Source: Herbinix sp.
GTDB taxonomy: Bacteria > Bacillota > Clostridia > Lachnospirales > Lachnospiraceae
Direction of reading: 5' to 3'
Length of the DNA: 64,000 nucleotides
Assembly: GCA_028691795.1 (NCBI GenBank)
Contig: JAQUYQ010000002.1
Coordinates: 16,456-80,455, forward strand
Made by a program: the position numbers and the translations under genes
The notes under the pieces: generated by a model
What the model was told of the DNA's origin: nothing
The model's input: the letters and a program-made list of their open reading frames with translations, nothing else
Database searches by the model: none
Shown here: piece by piece, positions 47,808 through 58,550 of the stretch
Layout of the letters: every line of letters starts with the position of its first letter
Numbering within the stretch: position 1 is the first letter of the stretch

Positions 47808-48632
47808 ATGGAAAATTTAAAGGCACTATCATTTGAACTTCGCAAAGACATCATTGATATGATTTACAAAGCAAAAACAGGTCATATAGGCGGAGACTTT
47901 AGTGTACTTGATATTCTTATTACGCTTTATTATAAGCATTTGAATATCAGTCCTGAAACAGCAGAAGATCCAAACAGAGACAGGTTCATCCTTAGTAAAG
48001 GTCATTCGGTTGAAGCATTATACAGTGTCCTTGCTAAAAAAGGGTTCTTTCCAAAATCCGATTTGGAGACTTATTCACAGTTTAAGTCAAAATATATCGG
48101 ACATCCCAATAATAAGATTAACGGTATTGAGATGAACTCGGGTTCCCTCGGGCATGGCTTATCCGTATGCGTCGGAATGGCACTTGCAGCAAAAATGAAT
48201 GGGGCTACCTACCGTGTTTATACTGTTATGGGAGATGGAGAGCTTGCAGAGGGTTCTGTTTGGGAAGGAGCTATGGCAGGTGGTCATTATAAACTGGATA
48301 ACCTGACAGCTATTGTAGACCGAAACCGCTTACAGATCTCCGGTACAACTGAAGAGGTAATGACACAGGATAATCTAGATGAACGTTTCCAAAGCTTTGG
48401 CTGGAATGTAATCCATGCAAATGGGAATAATATAGATGCTTTGGATGAGGCATTTCAGATTGCAAAAGCTACCAAAGAAAAACCAACTGTAATTATTGCA
48501 GATACAACAAAGGGATATGGAGTTTCCTTTATTGAAAACTCTGCTCCATGGCATCATAAGATACCAAGCCAGGAGGAATATCAAAAAGCAATCACTGAAC
48601 TGGAGCAAAGGAGGCTGGCAGCAAATGAATAA
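47808..48632 (+). CDS. transketolase N-terminal (TPP-binding) subunit
   Basis: 'KTGHIGGDFSVLDILITLYY', 'LSKGHSVEALYSVLA', 'GSLGHGLSVCVGMALAAK', 'VMGDGELAEGSVWEGAMAGGHYKLDNL'. Confidence 0.94.
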   Translation: MENLKALSFELRKDIIDMIYKAKTGHIGGDFSVLDILITLYYKHLNISPETAEDPNRDRFILSKGHSVEALYSVLAKKGFFPKSDLETYSQFKSKYIGHPNNKINGIEMNSGSLGHGLSVCVGMALAAKMNGATYRVYTVMGDGELAEGSVWEGAMAGGHYKLDNLTAIVDRNRLQISGTTEEVMTQDNLDERFQSFGWNVIHANGNNIDALDEAFQIAKATKEKPTVIIADTTKGYGVSFIENSAPWHHKIPSQEEYQKAITELEQRRLAANE

Positions 48633-49566
48633 GATATCAAACCGACAAGTTATAAATGATGTTTTAATGGAAAATGCAAAGGAAGATAGCGATATCACCG
48701 TTCTATGCAGCGATTCAAGAGGTTCTGCCTCCCTATCAAGCTTTGCATCTTCTTTTCCTAAGCAATTTGTAGAGACTGGTATCGCGGAGCAAAATATCAT
48801 ATCAATTGCTGCAGGGCTTGCAAGCTGTGGTAAGAAGTCCTATGTTGCTTCACCGGCATGTTTTTTGTCTACAAGAAGTATGGAGCAGGCTAAGGTAGAT
48901 GTTGCATATTCTAATACCAATGTAAAATTAATCGGAATCAGCGGTGGTGTTAGTTATGGAGCACTTGGCATGACACATCATTCCGCAAATGATATCGCAA
49001 CGATGAGCTCTATCCCCAATATGAGAGTGTATATTCCGAGTGATCGTTTTCAGACAAGATATCTATTTGAAGGATTATTAAAGGATAATCAACCGGCATA
49101 TATCAGAGTGGGACGTAATCCGGTAGAGGATGTATATACGGAAGGAAATGTTCCCTTTGAATTTGATAAAGCAACCGTAGTTCATGAAGGAACGGATCTT
49201 GCCATCATCGCTTGCGGCGAGATGGTAAAACCGGCGAAGGATGCAGCAGAAAAACTTGAGGAACAGGGAATTAAAGCAAGAGTTCTGGATATGTATTGCG
49301 TAAAACCGATTGATAAGGCAGCAATAGAGGCAGCAGCAAAGGATACGAAAGCCATAATTACGATTGAGGAACATACTTATATTGGCGGCTTAGGTGCTAT
49401 GGTAAGCCAAATCGTATCTGCTACAGAACCGAAAAAGGTAATTAATATGGCATTACCGGATTCACCTGTTGTAACAGGTAATTCGCAGGAAGTATTTGAT
49501 TATTATGAATTGAATGCTAATGGAATAATAAAAGTGGCATTGGAGCTGATGAAGCATGTCAAATAA
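48625..49566 (+). CDS. transketolase C-terminal subunit
   Basis: 'FVETGIAEQNIISIAAGLASCGKK', 'ITIEEHTYIGGLGAMVSQI'; ATG at 48625 with SD aaggagg. Confidence 0.94.
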   Translation: MNKISNRQVINDVLMENAKEDSDITVLCSDSRGSASLSSFASSFPKQFVETGIAEQNIISIAAGLASCGKKSYVASPACFLSTRSMEQAKVDVAYSNTNVKLIGISGGVSYGALGMTHHSANDIATMSSIPNMRVYIPSDRFQTRYLFEGLLKDNQPAYIRVGRNPVEDVYTEGNVPFEFDKATVVHEGTDLAIIACGEMVKPAKDAAEKLEEQGIKARVLDMYCVKPIDKAAIEAAAKDTKAIITIEEHTYIGGLGAMVSQIVSATEPKKVINMALPDSPVVTGNSQEVFDYYELNANGIIKVALELMKHVK

Positions 49567-51043
49567 ATATATTTTAGCAATCGATCAGAGTACTTCCGGT
49601 ACAAAAGCAATGCTATTTGATCAGGAAGGCATACTAATTGCAAGAAGTGATTTGCCCCATGACCAACTGATATCAGATAAAGGATGGGTAGAGCATAATC
49701 CAAATCAGATCTATCAAAATACCATAGAAGTAGTGAAAGCAGTAGTAATGCAGGCGAAGGTAGACAAGGATACTATCATCGGTGTAGGAATTAGTAATCA
49801 GCGTGAAACTGCTGTGGTATGGGATAAGACAACAGGAATGCCGGTATATAATGCGATTGTCTGGCAATGTGCCAGAGGAGCTGAAATATGTAACAATATT
49901 GCAGCAGCAGGTCACAGTGAAATGATAAAAAGCCATACCGGTTTACACCTATCCCCTTATTTTTCAGCAGCTAAGATCAGCTGGGTTTTACAGAATGTAG
50001 AGGGATTAACAGATAAGCTTGAGAATAATGAAATATGCGGTGGAACCATGGACAGTTATCTGGTCTTCCGGTTAACAAAAGGGAAATATTTTAAGACGGA
50101 TTATTCCAATGCCTCAAGAACTCAAATGTTTGGTATCAGCACCTTACAGTGGGATGAGGAAGTTTGTAAACTGTTTGGCATTCCAACTAAGATGTTAGCT
50201 GAGGTCAGCTACTCAGATGCTTTTTATGGAGAAACGGATTTTGAAGGCTTCTTCAATAAGAAGTTACCAATACATGCTGTTTTAGGAGATTCCCACGGTG
50301 CACTTTTTGGACAAGGGTGTTTGGAAGAAGGAATGATTAAGTCTACTTATGGTACAGGATCTTCCATTATGATGAATATTGGACAAAAACCGGTTCTTAG
50401 TAAAAAAGGTGTTGTAACATCGTTAGCTTGGGGAATTAATGGCGAAGTAAATTATGTATTGGAAGGTAATATTAATTATTCCGGAGCAGTACTTAAGTGG
50501 CTGGTTGAAGATGTAGGTTTAATTAACTCAGCGAAAGAGAGTGAGACCTTATCAAAAAGCGCAAATAAAGAAGACAAAACCTATTTAGTACCGGCATTTT
50601 CCGGACTTGGTGCACCTTATTGGGATAGCAGTGCAAAAGCAGCGTTGTGTGGAATGACACGTACAACAGGCAAAGCAGAGATTGTAAAAGCTGCTTTGGA
50701 ATGCATCGCATATCAAATTACAGACATTGTAAAGGTAATGAGTGAAGAAGCAGGTGTTGCAATCGGAGAACTAAGAGTGGATGGCGGACCGACAAAGAAC
50801 AGTTATCTTATGCAGTTTCAAAGTGATATGCTTGACATCCCAGTACAAGTACCCAATATGGAAGAATTATCAGGCATAGGAGCAGGATATCTTGCGGGAA
50901 TAGTATTAGGCCTTTATGAAAAAAATGCGATATTTGACAGCATCAAACGCAGTAAATATGAACCATCTATGATAGATACAAGGAGAGATGAATTGTATCA
51001 AGGATGGAAGGAAGCTGTAAAATCAGTAATTCATGATAAGTAA
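49556..51043 (+). CDS. FGGY-family carbohydrate kinase
   Basis: 'ILAIDQSTSGTKAMLFDQEG', 'YGTGSSIMMNIG', 'RVDGGPTKNSYLMQFQSDML'. Confidence 0.94.
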   Translation: MSNKYILAIDQSTSGTKAMLFDQEGILIARSDLPHDQLISDKGWVEHNPNQIYQNTIEVVKAVVMQAKVDKDTIIGVGISNQRETAVVWDKTTGMPVYNAIVWQCARGAEICNNIAAAGHSEMIKSHTGLHLSPYFSAAKISWVLQNVEGLTDKLENNEICGGTMDSYLVFRLTKGKYFKTDYSNASRTQMFGISTLQWDEEVCKLFGIPTKMLAEVSYSDAFYGETDFEGFFNKKLPIHAVLGDSHGALFGQGCLEEGMIKSTYGTGSSIMMNIGQKPVLSKKGVVTSLAWGINGEVNYVLEGNINYSGAVLKWLVEDVGLINSAKESETLSKSANKEDKTYLVPAFSGLGAPYWDSSAKAALCGMTRTTGKAEIVKAALECIAYQITDIVKVMSEEAGVAIGELRVDGGPTKNSYLMQFQSDMLDIPVQVPNMEELSGIGAGYLAGIVLGLYEKNAIFDSIKRSKYEPSMIDTRRDELYQGWKEAVKSVIHDK

Positions 51044-51062
51044 TGAGAAGGAATAAGGGTTT

Positions 51063-51126
51063 AGTTCATGACAAGTGATTTAGTTTACAAATTATTTATA
51101 GGCTGATTCATCTTGTAAATTCATGA
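51063..51126 (-). repeat. repeat family C, copy 3
   Basis: AGTTCATGACAAGTGATTTAGTTTACAAATTA...TAGGCTGATTCATCTTGTAAATTCATG. Confidence 0.6.
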
Positions 51127-51171
51127 GATTTAGCGAAGGAAACTTCGTTGTATCTATAGAAACTATTATAA

Positions 51172-52242
<1,071 letters not shown>

Positions 52243-52285
52243 TAATTTCATAAATAACATGCGGGCTAAACAGTGTCAAAACCAG

Positions 52286-52318
52286 GGTGCTGCGAATGAA
52301 AAACTCTTTCGCAGCACC
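52286..52318 (+). terminator. stem-loop after the binding-protein gene (attenuating/mRNA-stabilising)
   Basis: GGTGCTGCGA...TCGCAGCACC, no long T-tract. Confidence 0.6.
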
Positions 52319-52454
52319 TAATTAAAGAAAATGTATTTAAAAAAGCGCTCAGATACAAAATTATAAAAAGCATAATTCATACAGGATAAAGCCACTTAGG
52401 TGTCTTTTCCCTTAGTACTTGTGCCGACGTAAGGCGGCGGGAATGGAGGCGATT

Positions 52455-53096
52455 ATGAAAAAACGGTTTTTAGTATTACTTATGGCAACAGCACTATTGG
52501 TATCATCAATGACTGGATGTATGAAAATAATTAAAATAGGTGAAGAAGGAAAATACACCGGTGAAGTAGAATTTAATGCAGGGGATGATGTTGCTGGTAT
52601 ATGGGACTCAGCTGCTTTACCTGAATTGACTGAAAAAGCAGTAGATTTAACTACATTATTAACAGAAGCAAATGGCGAACTTAAGTCAGTTGCCGATAAA
52701 TACGGAAAATATTCCATGGGAACATCGGGTGAATTGAATTATACAGTAAAGGGAACAGCGACGGTAAAAGAAGTAAATACAGAGAAAAAGGCTGGTTACA
52801 TGGTTGTTACTCTGGATGGATATACAGGTCCAATTATTATTGAACTCCAAATTGGAACGGTATTTAAAGGATCAGCAGTTAGAGATTCATTAAAGATAAT
52901 TAAATTTGAAGATTATAAGAATCAAGTGGATTATGCAGCGGTATCACAAAGTATTCATCAAATAATCCAAACATCAATTATTGATAAGATAGATCTAGCG
53001 AGCATTACAGGAAAACAAATAGAATTTACCGGATGCTTTACAGTAGATAAAGAGGATATGATTTTAATTACACCGGTTGTTTTAACTGTTAAGTAA
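52455..53096 (+). CDS. DUF2291-like lipoprotein
   Basis: Lipobox 'LLVSSMTGCMKI'; 'AGDDVAGIWDSAALPELTEKAVDL'; embedded in sugar ABC operon. Confidence 0.8.
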   Translation: MKKRFLVLLMATALLVSSMTGCMKIIKIGEEGKYTGEVEFNAGDDVAGIWDSAALPELTEKAVDLTTLLTEANGELKSVADKYGKYSMGTSGELNYTVKGTATVKEVNTEKKAGYMVVTLDGYTGPIIIELQIGTVFKGSAVRDSLKIIKFEDYKNQVDYAAVSQSIHQIIQTSIIDKIDLASITGKQIEFTGCFTVDKEDMILITPVVLTVK

Positions 53097-53113
53097 AAGA
53101 GGGGAGCATAAAC

Positions 53114-54658
53114 ATGGATAACAACGTGAAAACAAAGAATGATGTTTGCCTTCATGCGGAAAAAGTAAGTAAGATTTATCCTGGTACAAAGGCATTAGAT
53201 GATGTGTCTTTCGATGTGCTCACAGGAAAAGTAAATGTACTTATAGGTGAAAACGGTGCGGGTAAATCAACATTGATGAAAATCATTGCCGGTATTGAAC
53301 AGCCTTCCTCTGGTAAAATATTTATGGGAGATGAAGAAGTTACTTTTAAAGATCCCAAGGATGCAAGAAAGTATGGAATAGGTATTATTCATCAGGAATT
53401 AAGCTTATTTCCTAACTTGAACGTATTTCAGAATATTTTTATGGCAAAAGAGAAAACAAAGGGTAAATTTAGTCTGGATAATCAGGCTCATATGGAAGCA
53501 GCAAACAGAATTCTGGAGAAACTGGAGCATCCGATTGATGTAAATACATTGATAGGAGACTTAAGAGTTGGCCAACAGCAAATGATAGAAATTGCTCGAA
53601 ATTTAATTCAGGATGATCTTAAAATCTTAATAATGGATGAGCCCACCTCTTCCCTTAGCCAGCAAGAAGTTGATGTATTATTTAAATTAATGAGAGAATT
53701 GACAGCGGAAGGAATCTCCATTGTTTATATCTCACATCGTTTGGAAGAAATCATGAGAATCGGAGATCATGTTACGATTTTTAGAGATGGTAAATTTGTA
53801 GCTGATGATGATGTTAAGAATATTGACATACCTTGGATTGTTCATCAAATGGTTGGTGAAGGTAAATCCTATCCTAAAAAAGAAAGAAATATTGACTGGA
53901 AAAAACGTGATTCTGTACTTCAAGTGAAAGAATTAACATTACCAAAGAGCGGTGGTGGTTATCTGCTAGATAAGGTAAGCTTTGATCTAAAAAAGGGTGA
54001 GATTTTAGGAATCTATGGCCTTATGGGTGCTGGACGAACAGAAGTGTTTGAATGCATTATGGGACTTCGACCAGAACATACCGGAACCGTAATTTTAGAA
54101 GATAAAGTACTGAATGTTAAAAATATATCAGAACAGATTGAAAGAGGTTTTGCGATTGTACCGGAGGATAGACAGCGAGAAGGTATGGTCCAGACTATGG
54201 ATATAGGAAAGAATATCTCCTTGTCCAGCTTAAAGAATTACTTAAAGGGTATCTTTTTAGATAATAAAAAAGAAAATGAAAATGTTGATGAGCAAATAAA
54301 GGATATTCATATAAAGGTAGCAGACAAAAGATTACCGATATTATCATTGTCCGGTGGAAATCAGCAGAAAGTCGTAATTGGAAAGGGTATGCTAACGAAC
54401 CCGAAAATCCTGTTGATGGACGAACCTAGCCGAGGAATTGATATCGGAGCAAAGACAGAAGTTTTTGATATTATACATCAATATGCGGAACGAGGCTTAT
54501 CCATCATAGTAGTTTCCTCAGAGTTAAAAGAAATTGTAGCAATAGCTGATAGGGTTGTTGTTTTATCCAATGGCAAGAAAACAGGTGAGTTTATGGGTGA
54601 TGAAATTAAGGAAGACAGCCTGGTATTAGCTTCTTATCATGGGCACCATGCACACTAA
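53114..54658 (+). CDS. sugar ABC transporter ATP-binding protein (RbsA/MglA-like, two NBDs)
   Basis: 'GENGAGKSTLMKIIAGIEQPSSG', second NBD 'LSLSGGNQQKVVIGKGMLTNPKILLMDEPSRGIDIGAK'. Confidence 0.96.
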   Translation: MDNNVKTKNDVCLHAEKVSKIYPGTKALDDVSFDVLTGKVNVLIGENGAGKSTLMKIIAGIEQPSSGKIFMGDEEVTFKDPKDARKYGIGIIHQELSLFPNLNVFQNIFMAKEKTKGKFSLDNQAHMEAANRILEKLEHPIDVNTLIGDLRVGQQQMIEIARNLIQDDLKILIMDEPTSSLSQQEVDVLFKLMRELTAEGISIVYISHRLEEIMRIGDHVTIFRDGKFVADDDVKNIDIPWIVHQMVGEGKSYPKKERNIDWKKRDSVLQVKELTLPKSGGGYLLDKVSFDLKKGEILGIYGLMGAGRTEVFECIMGLRPEHTGTVILEDKVLNVKNISEQIERGFAIVPEDRQREGMVQTMDIGKNISLSSLKNYLKGIFLDNKKENENVDEQIKDIHIKVADKRLPILSLSGGNQQKVVIGKGMLTNPKILLMDEPSRGIDIGAKTEVFDIIHQYAERGLSIIVVSSELKEIVAIADRVVVLSNGKKTGEFMGDEIKEDSLVLASYHGHHAH

Positions 54659-54682
54659 GGGAAGGTAAAGGAGAATATAGAT

Positions 54683-55732
54683 ATGAGCCAATCACAAACA
54701 GAAAAGAAGCGAAGCAAAAATGCTCTCATAATGACCTTATTAAAAGGTAGAACATTGATTGTATTAGTAATTTTAATAATATACTTTGGCTTAGCAAGCC
54801 CAACATTTTTAACAGCAGGTAGTTTGCTTTTAATTGCAAAGCATGTTGCTTTATACGGAATACTTGGTATTGGTATGACTTATGTTATTATAACGGGAGG
54901 TATTGACCTTTCCGTTGGATCTATTGTAGGTCTTTCTGGTATCGTAGCTGGCGGACTCATTAATGAAGGTTTAACACTTAACATGTTTGGGGTTACAATA
55001 TATTTCAGCATTCCTACGATTGTTCTTATTGCAATGTTATGTGGTGCATTAATCGGGTTCATTAATGGATGGATTATAACAAAATTTAATGTAGCTCCTT
55101 TTATTGCAACTTTAGGTATGATGTATATGGCTCGTGGATTTGCTATGCTTCGATCCAAGGGTGCTACCTTTTCCAGTATTACCGGTAAACCGGGACTTGG
55201 AAATACGGGTATTGAATTCTTTGGTAGAAATGTTGGAGGAATACCAGTTGGTGCTATTATACTTTTAATTATTGCTTTAATAGCAGGCATCATATTAAAG
55301 AAAACACCTTTTGGATGGCATATCTTAGCAATCGGTGGCAATCAGAAGGCTGCAAAATTATCCGGTGTTAAAGTAGATAAAGCAAAGCTTTTAGTATACA
55401 TGTTTTCAGGTGTATGTGCAGCAATTGTTGGTATTATTACTGCCTCCCAATTAGTAGCAGCTCATCCGGCTTCCGGTGAAACCTGGGAAATGAATGCAAT
55501 CGCGGCAACCGTACTTGGCGGAACATCCATGTCAGGTGGTGTTGGTACAATTGGCGGAACCATTATCGGTGCATTTGTAATTGGTGTAATTAATGATGGT
55601 CTGGTTATGTTAGGCGTATCAGAGTTTTGGCAGATGGTTATCAAAGGTGTTGTAATTATTTTAGCCGTAATTATTGACCAATTCCAACGTAATCTTCAAG
55701 CAAAAATTGCATTACAGGCACGTGAAAGCTAG
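54683..55732 (+). CDS. sugar ABC transporter permease (RbsC-like)
   Basis: 'YGILGIGMTYVIITGGIDLSVGSIVGLSG', 'NAIAATVLGGTSMSGGVGTIGGTIIGA'. Confidence 0.96.
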   Translation: MSQSQTEKKRSKNALIMTLLKGRTLIVLVILIIYFGLASPTFLTAGSLLLIAKHVALYGILGIGMTYVIITGGIDLSVGSIVGLSGIVAGGLINEGLTLNMFGVTIYFSIPTIVLIAMLCGALIGFINGWIITKFNVAPFIATLGMMYMARGFAMLRSKGATFSSITGKPGLGNTGIEFFGRNVGGIPVGAIILLIIALIAGIILKKTPFGWHILAIGGNQKAAKLSGVKVDKAKLLVYMFSGVCAAIVGIITASQLVAAHPASGETWEMNAIAATVLGGTSMSGGVGTIGGTIIGAFVIGVINDGLVMLGVSEFWQMVIKGVVIILAVIIDQFQRNLQAKIALQARES

Positions 55733-55772
55733 AAGGAGACATTAGAGCAGTTACAAAATATAACGATAAATC

Positions 55773-55831
55773 AATTTTTGAGAGTATCACCCCTACCATA
55801 AGATAAGGTAGGGGCAATACTCTTGAGAAAT
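55773..55831. terminator. strong hairpin between rbsC-like and rbsD
   Basis: AATTTTTGAGAGTATcaCCCCTACC...GGTAGGGGcaATACTCTTGAGAAATT. Confidence 0.6.
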
Positions 55832-55976
55832 TATTTGATGTTGTGGCATACTAATGTAAAAGGAGAGAAGTATGAAGGAGAAGCATCTTCATACAGGAAG
55901 AACTTCAAAATGAAATTCAGTGGAATTTCATTTTGCACTTCTTCTTAATATTATTTGAGATGTGGAAGGTGGTAAA

Positions 55977-56378
55977 ATGAAAAAACGAGGTATTATTAAT
56001 GCACAACTGGCTGGCTATATCGCAGCACTTGGTCATAAAGATTTATTTTTAATTGGGGATGCGGGATTACCCATTCCGGCTGGAGTTCCGATTGTTGACC
56101 TGGCATTATGTGGTGGAGTACCAACCTTTGAACAGGTTTTAGATGCTGTAATGGATGAAACGGTAGTAGAATATTATTACCTTGCAGAAGAAATTGTAGA
56201 AAAGAATGATCGGTTATTAAAATACATTAAAGAGACATTAACGGATACCGAATATAAGATGATACCGCATAATGATTTCAAAGATATGACGAAGAATGTT
56301 AAATTTGCAATTCGTACAGGTGAATTCACACCCTATCCCAATATCATTTTAAGAGCTGGAGTAGCATTTCTGGCATAG
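55977..56378 (+). CDS. rbsD: D-ribose pyranase
   Basis: 'MKKRGIINAQLAGYIAALGHKDLFLIGDAGLPIP', 'YPNIILRAGVAF'. Confidence 0.95.
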   Translation: MKKRGIINAQLAGYIAALGHKDLFLIGDAGLPIPAGVPIVDLALCGGVPTFEQVLDAVMDETVVEYYYLAEEIVEKNDRLLKYIKETLTDTEYKMIPHNDFKDMTKNVKFAIRTGEFTPYPNIILRAGVAFLA

Positions 56379-56436
56379 GTTGGGGGAGGTCTATTACGGT
56401 TCGGTTATTTATACTAGTAGAAGGGTTTGGTACAAA

Positions 56437-57333
56437 ATGAAGATACTTAATATGGGTTCTTTAAATTATGATTATGTTTATTCTGTAAATCATATCGTAA
56501 AACCGGGAGAGACCATTTTGTCAAAAAAGATGGAAATCTTCTGCGGAGGTAAGGGACTAAATCAGTCTGTTGCCTTGGCAAGAGCCGGTGAGAAAGTGTA
56601 TCATGCTGGCATGATTGGTATGGATGGAGATTTTCTTCTAAAGACCTGCAGTGATAATAAAATTGATATCAGCTTTATTAAAACCATTGAGGGTAAAAGT
56701 GGGCATACCATAATTCAGGTGGATGATGATGGGCAAAACTGTATCCTGCTTTATGGTGGAAGTAATCAAAGTTTTACGACGGATTTTATTGATGGTGTTC
56801 TGGACTCTTTTGATAAGGGTGATTGGATTTTGTTACAGAATGAAGTAAATCATTTAAATTACATTATTGATCTCGCATATGATAAAGGCATTAAAATAGC
56901 ATTAAATCCATCCCCTTTTAACCAATCAATTAAAGAATGTGATTTAACCAAAGTTTCTCTTTTCTTGTTAAATGAGATTGAAGGAGAGCAAATCACCGGA
57001 AAATCTGATACAAAAGAGATTCTGAAGGTAATGGCAGAACAATATAAAGAAGCGCAGATCGTGTTGACACTAGGATCCGAAGGAGTAATCTACAAGGATA
57101 AGACAACACAGTGTACCCATGGAGTCTATAAAGTGAATGTAGTTGATACTACAGCAGCAGGTGATACCTTTACCGGTTACTTTATCTGTGCAATGCTACA
57201 CGGACGGCCGATAATGGAAGTACTTGAATTATCCTCGAAGGCGTCTGCAATCGCTGTTTCAAGAGCTGGCGCAACTACTTCCATTCCTTATTGGAATGAA
57301 GTTGAAAATGCAGAGCTGGAATTAAGGAATTAA
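56437..57333 (+). CDS. rbsK: ribokinase-family (PfkB) sugar kinase
   Basis: 'MKILNMGSLNYDYVYSVNHIVKPGETI', 'GGKGLNQSVALARAG', 'VDTTAAGDTFTGYF'. Confidence 0.92.
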   Translation: MKILNMGSLNYDYVYSVNHIVKPGETILSKKMEIFCGGKGLNQSVALARAGEKVYHAGMIGMDGDFLLKTCSDNKIDISFIKTIEGKSGHTIIQVDDDGQNCILLYGGSNQSFTTDFIDGVLDSFDKGDWILLQNEVNHLNYIIDLAYDKGIKIALNPSPFNQSIKECDLTKVSLFLLNEIEGEQITGKSDTKEILKVMAEQYKEAQIVLTLGSEGVIYKDKTTQCTHGVYKVNVVDTTAAGDTFTGYFICAMLHGRPIMEVLELSSKASAIAVSRAGATTSIPYWNEVENAELELRN

Positions 57334-57340
57334 AAATTAT

Positions 57341-57394
57341 AAAAGCCAAAACATTGAATGGGGTCACATCAGTCATTCAAGAGTTTTGGCTTTT
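57341..57394. terminator. bidirectional terminator
   Basis: AAAAGCCAAAAC-TTGAATG...CATTCAA-GTTTTGGCTTTT. Confidence 0.85.
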
Positions 57395-57415
57395 ATCAGT
57401 TTTTATAATTTATAA

Positions 57416-57841
57416 TTAATAATTGTTATAAGGTGGTTGTTGATATTGACCGCCGTAGAATTGCTGATTATAACGATCAGCTAAAACATTCATATTTTTA
57501 ACAAGTATGTATTGAGCATAGTAAAAACCAAACCCACAAAGTAGACTACCAAAAAGCATCCATAATAAAACAGTAGTACCGTTTTCAGTGAAATTGATAC
57601 CGTAGCGGGGTGCATTTTCCTGTAAACGGTTACCAAGACCATAATACCATACCCAGCCATAAATTCCACAGGTAACTATGGATAATAAAATTACAATTAT
57701 GTAGTTTTGTGTAATCTTTCCGTCACCATTACATACCGTGTTCATATCGTCAGAGTAGTTATACCAGAAGATAATTCCATATATTCCACAGGTGACAATG
57801 GATAACAATAACATTGTTATAAAACTTCGTTGCTTGATCAT
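57416..57841 (-). CDS. DUF4234-like small membrane protein
   Basis: Duplicated 'LLSIVTCGIYG' segments, C-terminal YGGQYQQPP tail. Confidence 0.78.
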   Translation of the reverse strand: MIKQRSFITMLLLSIVTCGIYGIIFWYNYSDDMNTVCNGDGKITQNYIIVILLSIVTCGIYGWVWYYGLGNRLQENAPRYGINFTENGTTVLLWMLFGSLLCGFGFYYAQYILVKNMNVLADRYNQQFYGGQYQQPPYNNY

Positions 57842-58314
57842 TTAAAACCTCCCACACTAATTTGATGTAATAATTTTAGCACTATTCCTTCGTGAATGTC
57901 AATCTCTACCACATTGTTCTGTGTAAAAAATAGTCGAATAACATAAGCAATTAGAAACACCAAAATGATTATAAACCAGGCAGGTTTATAAAAACTAGGC
58001 TTCATGAAAGGCTCAAATAAAAATAAAAATAACATAATAGGAGACAGGAAAAATAGAGGATGAAAATAAAAAGCATCATCAAAATTCAATCGCAGTACAG
58101 AAAAAACTGCTCTTGTCATACCACAGCCTGGGCAGGAGATTCCGGTTATAAATTTGATAGGACAGCCTATATGTAATAAGGAAAGTAGCAGATAAATAAT
58201 AAATAGATAGAAGCATAATTTTAAACGGTCTTTTAAGATGAAATAACGTCTATCGTTACTGTAGCCGGCACGTAGTTTATAAAACGGTATTTTATTCCTT
58301 AAGTTAATGCTCAT
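57838..58314 (-). CDS. DUF2752-like membrane protein
   Basis: 'ISCPGCGMTRAVFSVLRLNFDDAFYFHPL' signature; overlaps the DUF4234 ORF. Confidence 0.88.
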   Translation of the reverse strand: MSINLRNKIPFYKLRAGYSNDRRYFILKDRLKLCFYLFIIYLLLSLLHIGCPIKFITGISCPGCGMTRAVFSVLRLNFDDAFYFHPLFFLSPIMLFLFLFEPFMKPSFYKPAWFIIILVFLIAYVIRLFFTQNNVVEIDIHEGIVLKLLHQISVGGFK

Positions 58315-58480
58315 AGAGATCCTCTGTTATAATTATATTTATAAATATCATACAATATGAAAAGTTATAAAACAATATATAATTGCTTCAATCCGATGAT
58401 TCTATTATAAGTATAATTACAAAGAAGTCATATTTATTAACAAAAAAGGACGAATTTAGGCAATAAACTACATGAAATTC

Positions 58481-58509
58481 TTGACACTTTTTAATCGATA
58501 CCGTATCAT
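58481..58509 (+). promoter_or_regulatory. sigma-A-type promoter upstream of the HD-GYP gene
   Basis: TTGACA-17 nt-TATCAT. Confidence 0.65.
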
Positions 58510-58550
58510 AAAGGTAGTTGTTATAATGACTTGATTGATAGGAGAGTATA

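Noticed and set aside
54880-55341. 153-aa minus-strand ORF
   Set aside because: Antisense to a clear RbsC-like permease.
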